Shown here one piece after another: positions 15,249-15,387 of a stretch of 15,387 bases of DNA. The notes beneath the pieces were generated by a model. That model was not told where the DNA came from and ran no database searches. It saw only the letters and a program-made list of their open reading frames with translations. Numbering within the stretch: position 1 is the stretch's first letter; every line of letters begins with the position of its first letter. The DNA is taken from the NCBI GenBank assembly GCA_023387755.1, contig JAEWHO010000107.1, forward strand, positions 1 through 15,387, in the 5' to 3' direction. Both the position numbers and the translations under genes were made by a program. Source of the DNA: Actinomycetes bacterium. GTDB lineage: Bacteria > Actinomycetota > Actinomycetes > Actinomycetales > Actinomycetaceae.

Positions 15249-15387
15249 TCACGACTTTTCGCATGTCTGCTCTCCGCTCGCCCACCATGTGGCAGCCCAT
15301 ACCAGGGCGGCACCGACGCTGCCGAGAACCGCTACCAGGACGATACCGCGCCACGGCAACAGAGCAAGAGCCGCGAATGAACGTAGC
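15249..15387 (-). CDS. C-terminus of an unidentified membrane protein (partial)
   Basis: The last 45 codons of a minus-strand frame enter from the right edge and end at TGA 15251-15249. The translated end contains one strongly hydrophobic stretch, about 20 residues around GIVLVAVLGSVGAALVWAA, followed by a short polar tail WWASGEQTCEKS. This is what the last membrane helix and tail of an inner-membrane protein look like. The other minus frames here give no protein-like sequence. The stop is 16 bases before the uvrA ATG, so the two genes may share a transcript. I do not recognise the family, and most of the gene is outside the window. Confidence 0.55.
   Translation of the reverse strand, partial: LRSFAALALLPWRGIVLVAVLGSVGAALVWAATWWASGEQTCEKS

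Noticed and set aside
1..15387. tRNA, rRNA, CRISPR, insertion sequence, phage or toxin-antitoxin elements
   Set aside because: Looked for by eye on both strands; no cloverleaf, direct-repeat array, transposase motif or paired small genes were found.

Overview
The window is a chromosomal segment from a moderately high-GC Gram-positive bacterium, almost certainly an actinomycete. The evidence is the gene set and order (uvrA, uvrC, rapZ, yvcK, whiA, gap, pgk, tpiA and secG, facing tal), a long actinobacterial-type transaldolase, WhiA, and a UvrA whose first zinc finger is C-x3-H...C-x2-C. The order looks most like Actinomycetaceae (Actinomyces and relatives); that placement is inference, not a measured phylogeny.

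Layout, left to right. Bases 1-1059 (+) hold transaldolase, cut at its N-terminus by the window edge. Bases 1056-1885 (+) hold the wreckage of the oxidative pentose phosphate genes that normally follow tal: a zwf fragment with three frameshifts, a large internal deletion and a stop codon, fused to a broken pgl; opcA is absent. Everything from 1882 to 8377 is on the minus strand: secG, tpiA, pgk, gap, whiA, yvcK and rapZ (transcribed rapZ to secG). A plus-strand BCCT-family transporter (8513-10414) lies between rapZ and uvrC, which are usually adjacent. The minus-strand repair genes uvrC and uvrA follow, and the right edge carries the last 45 codons of an unidentified membrane protein just upstream of uvrA.

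Function. gap, pgk and tpiA encode the triose part of glycolysis and lie in transcription order gap-pgk-tpiA. Strong hairpins sit in the gap-pgk and tpiA-secG gaps, and the 202-base gap leader has several inverted repeats, suggesting differential expression at RNA level. secG has its own extended -10 promoter. whiA, yvcK and rapZ form the conserved regulatory trio. uvrA and uvrC form a nucleotide excision repair pair ending in a terminator inside the 3' end of the facing BCCT gene.

The most noteworthy feature is the decay of zwf-opcA-pgl next to an intact tal. It implies loss of the oxidative branch with the non-oxidative branch kept, unless functional copies exist elsewhere. I found no sign of a novel defence, mobile or biosynthetic system, and no tRNA, rRNA, CRISPR or insertion sequence.
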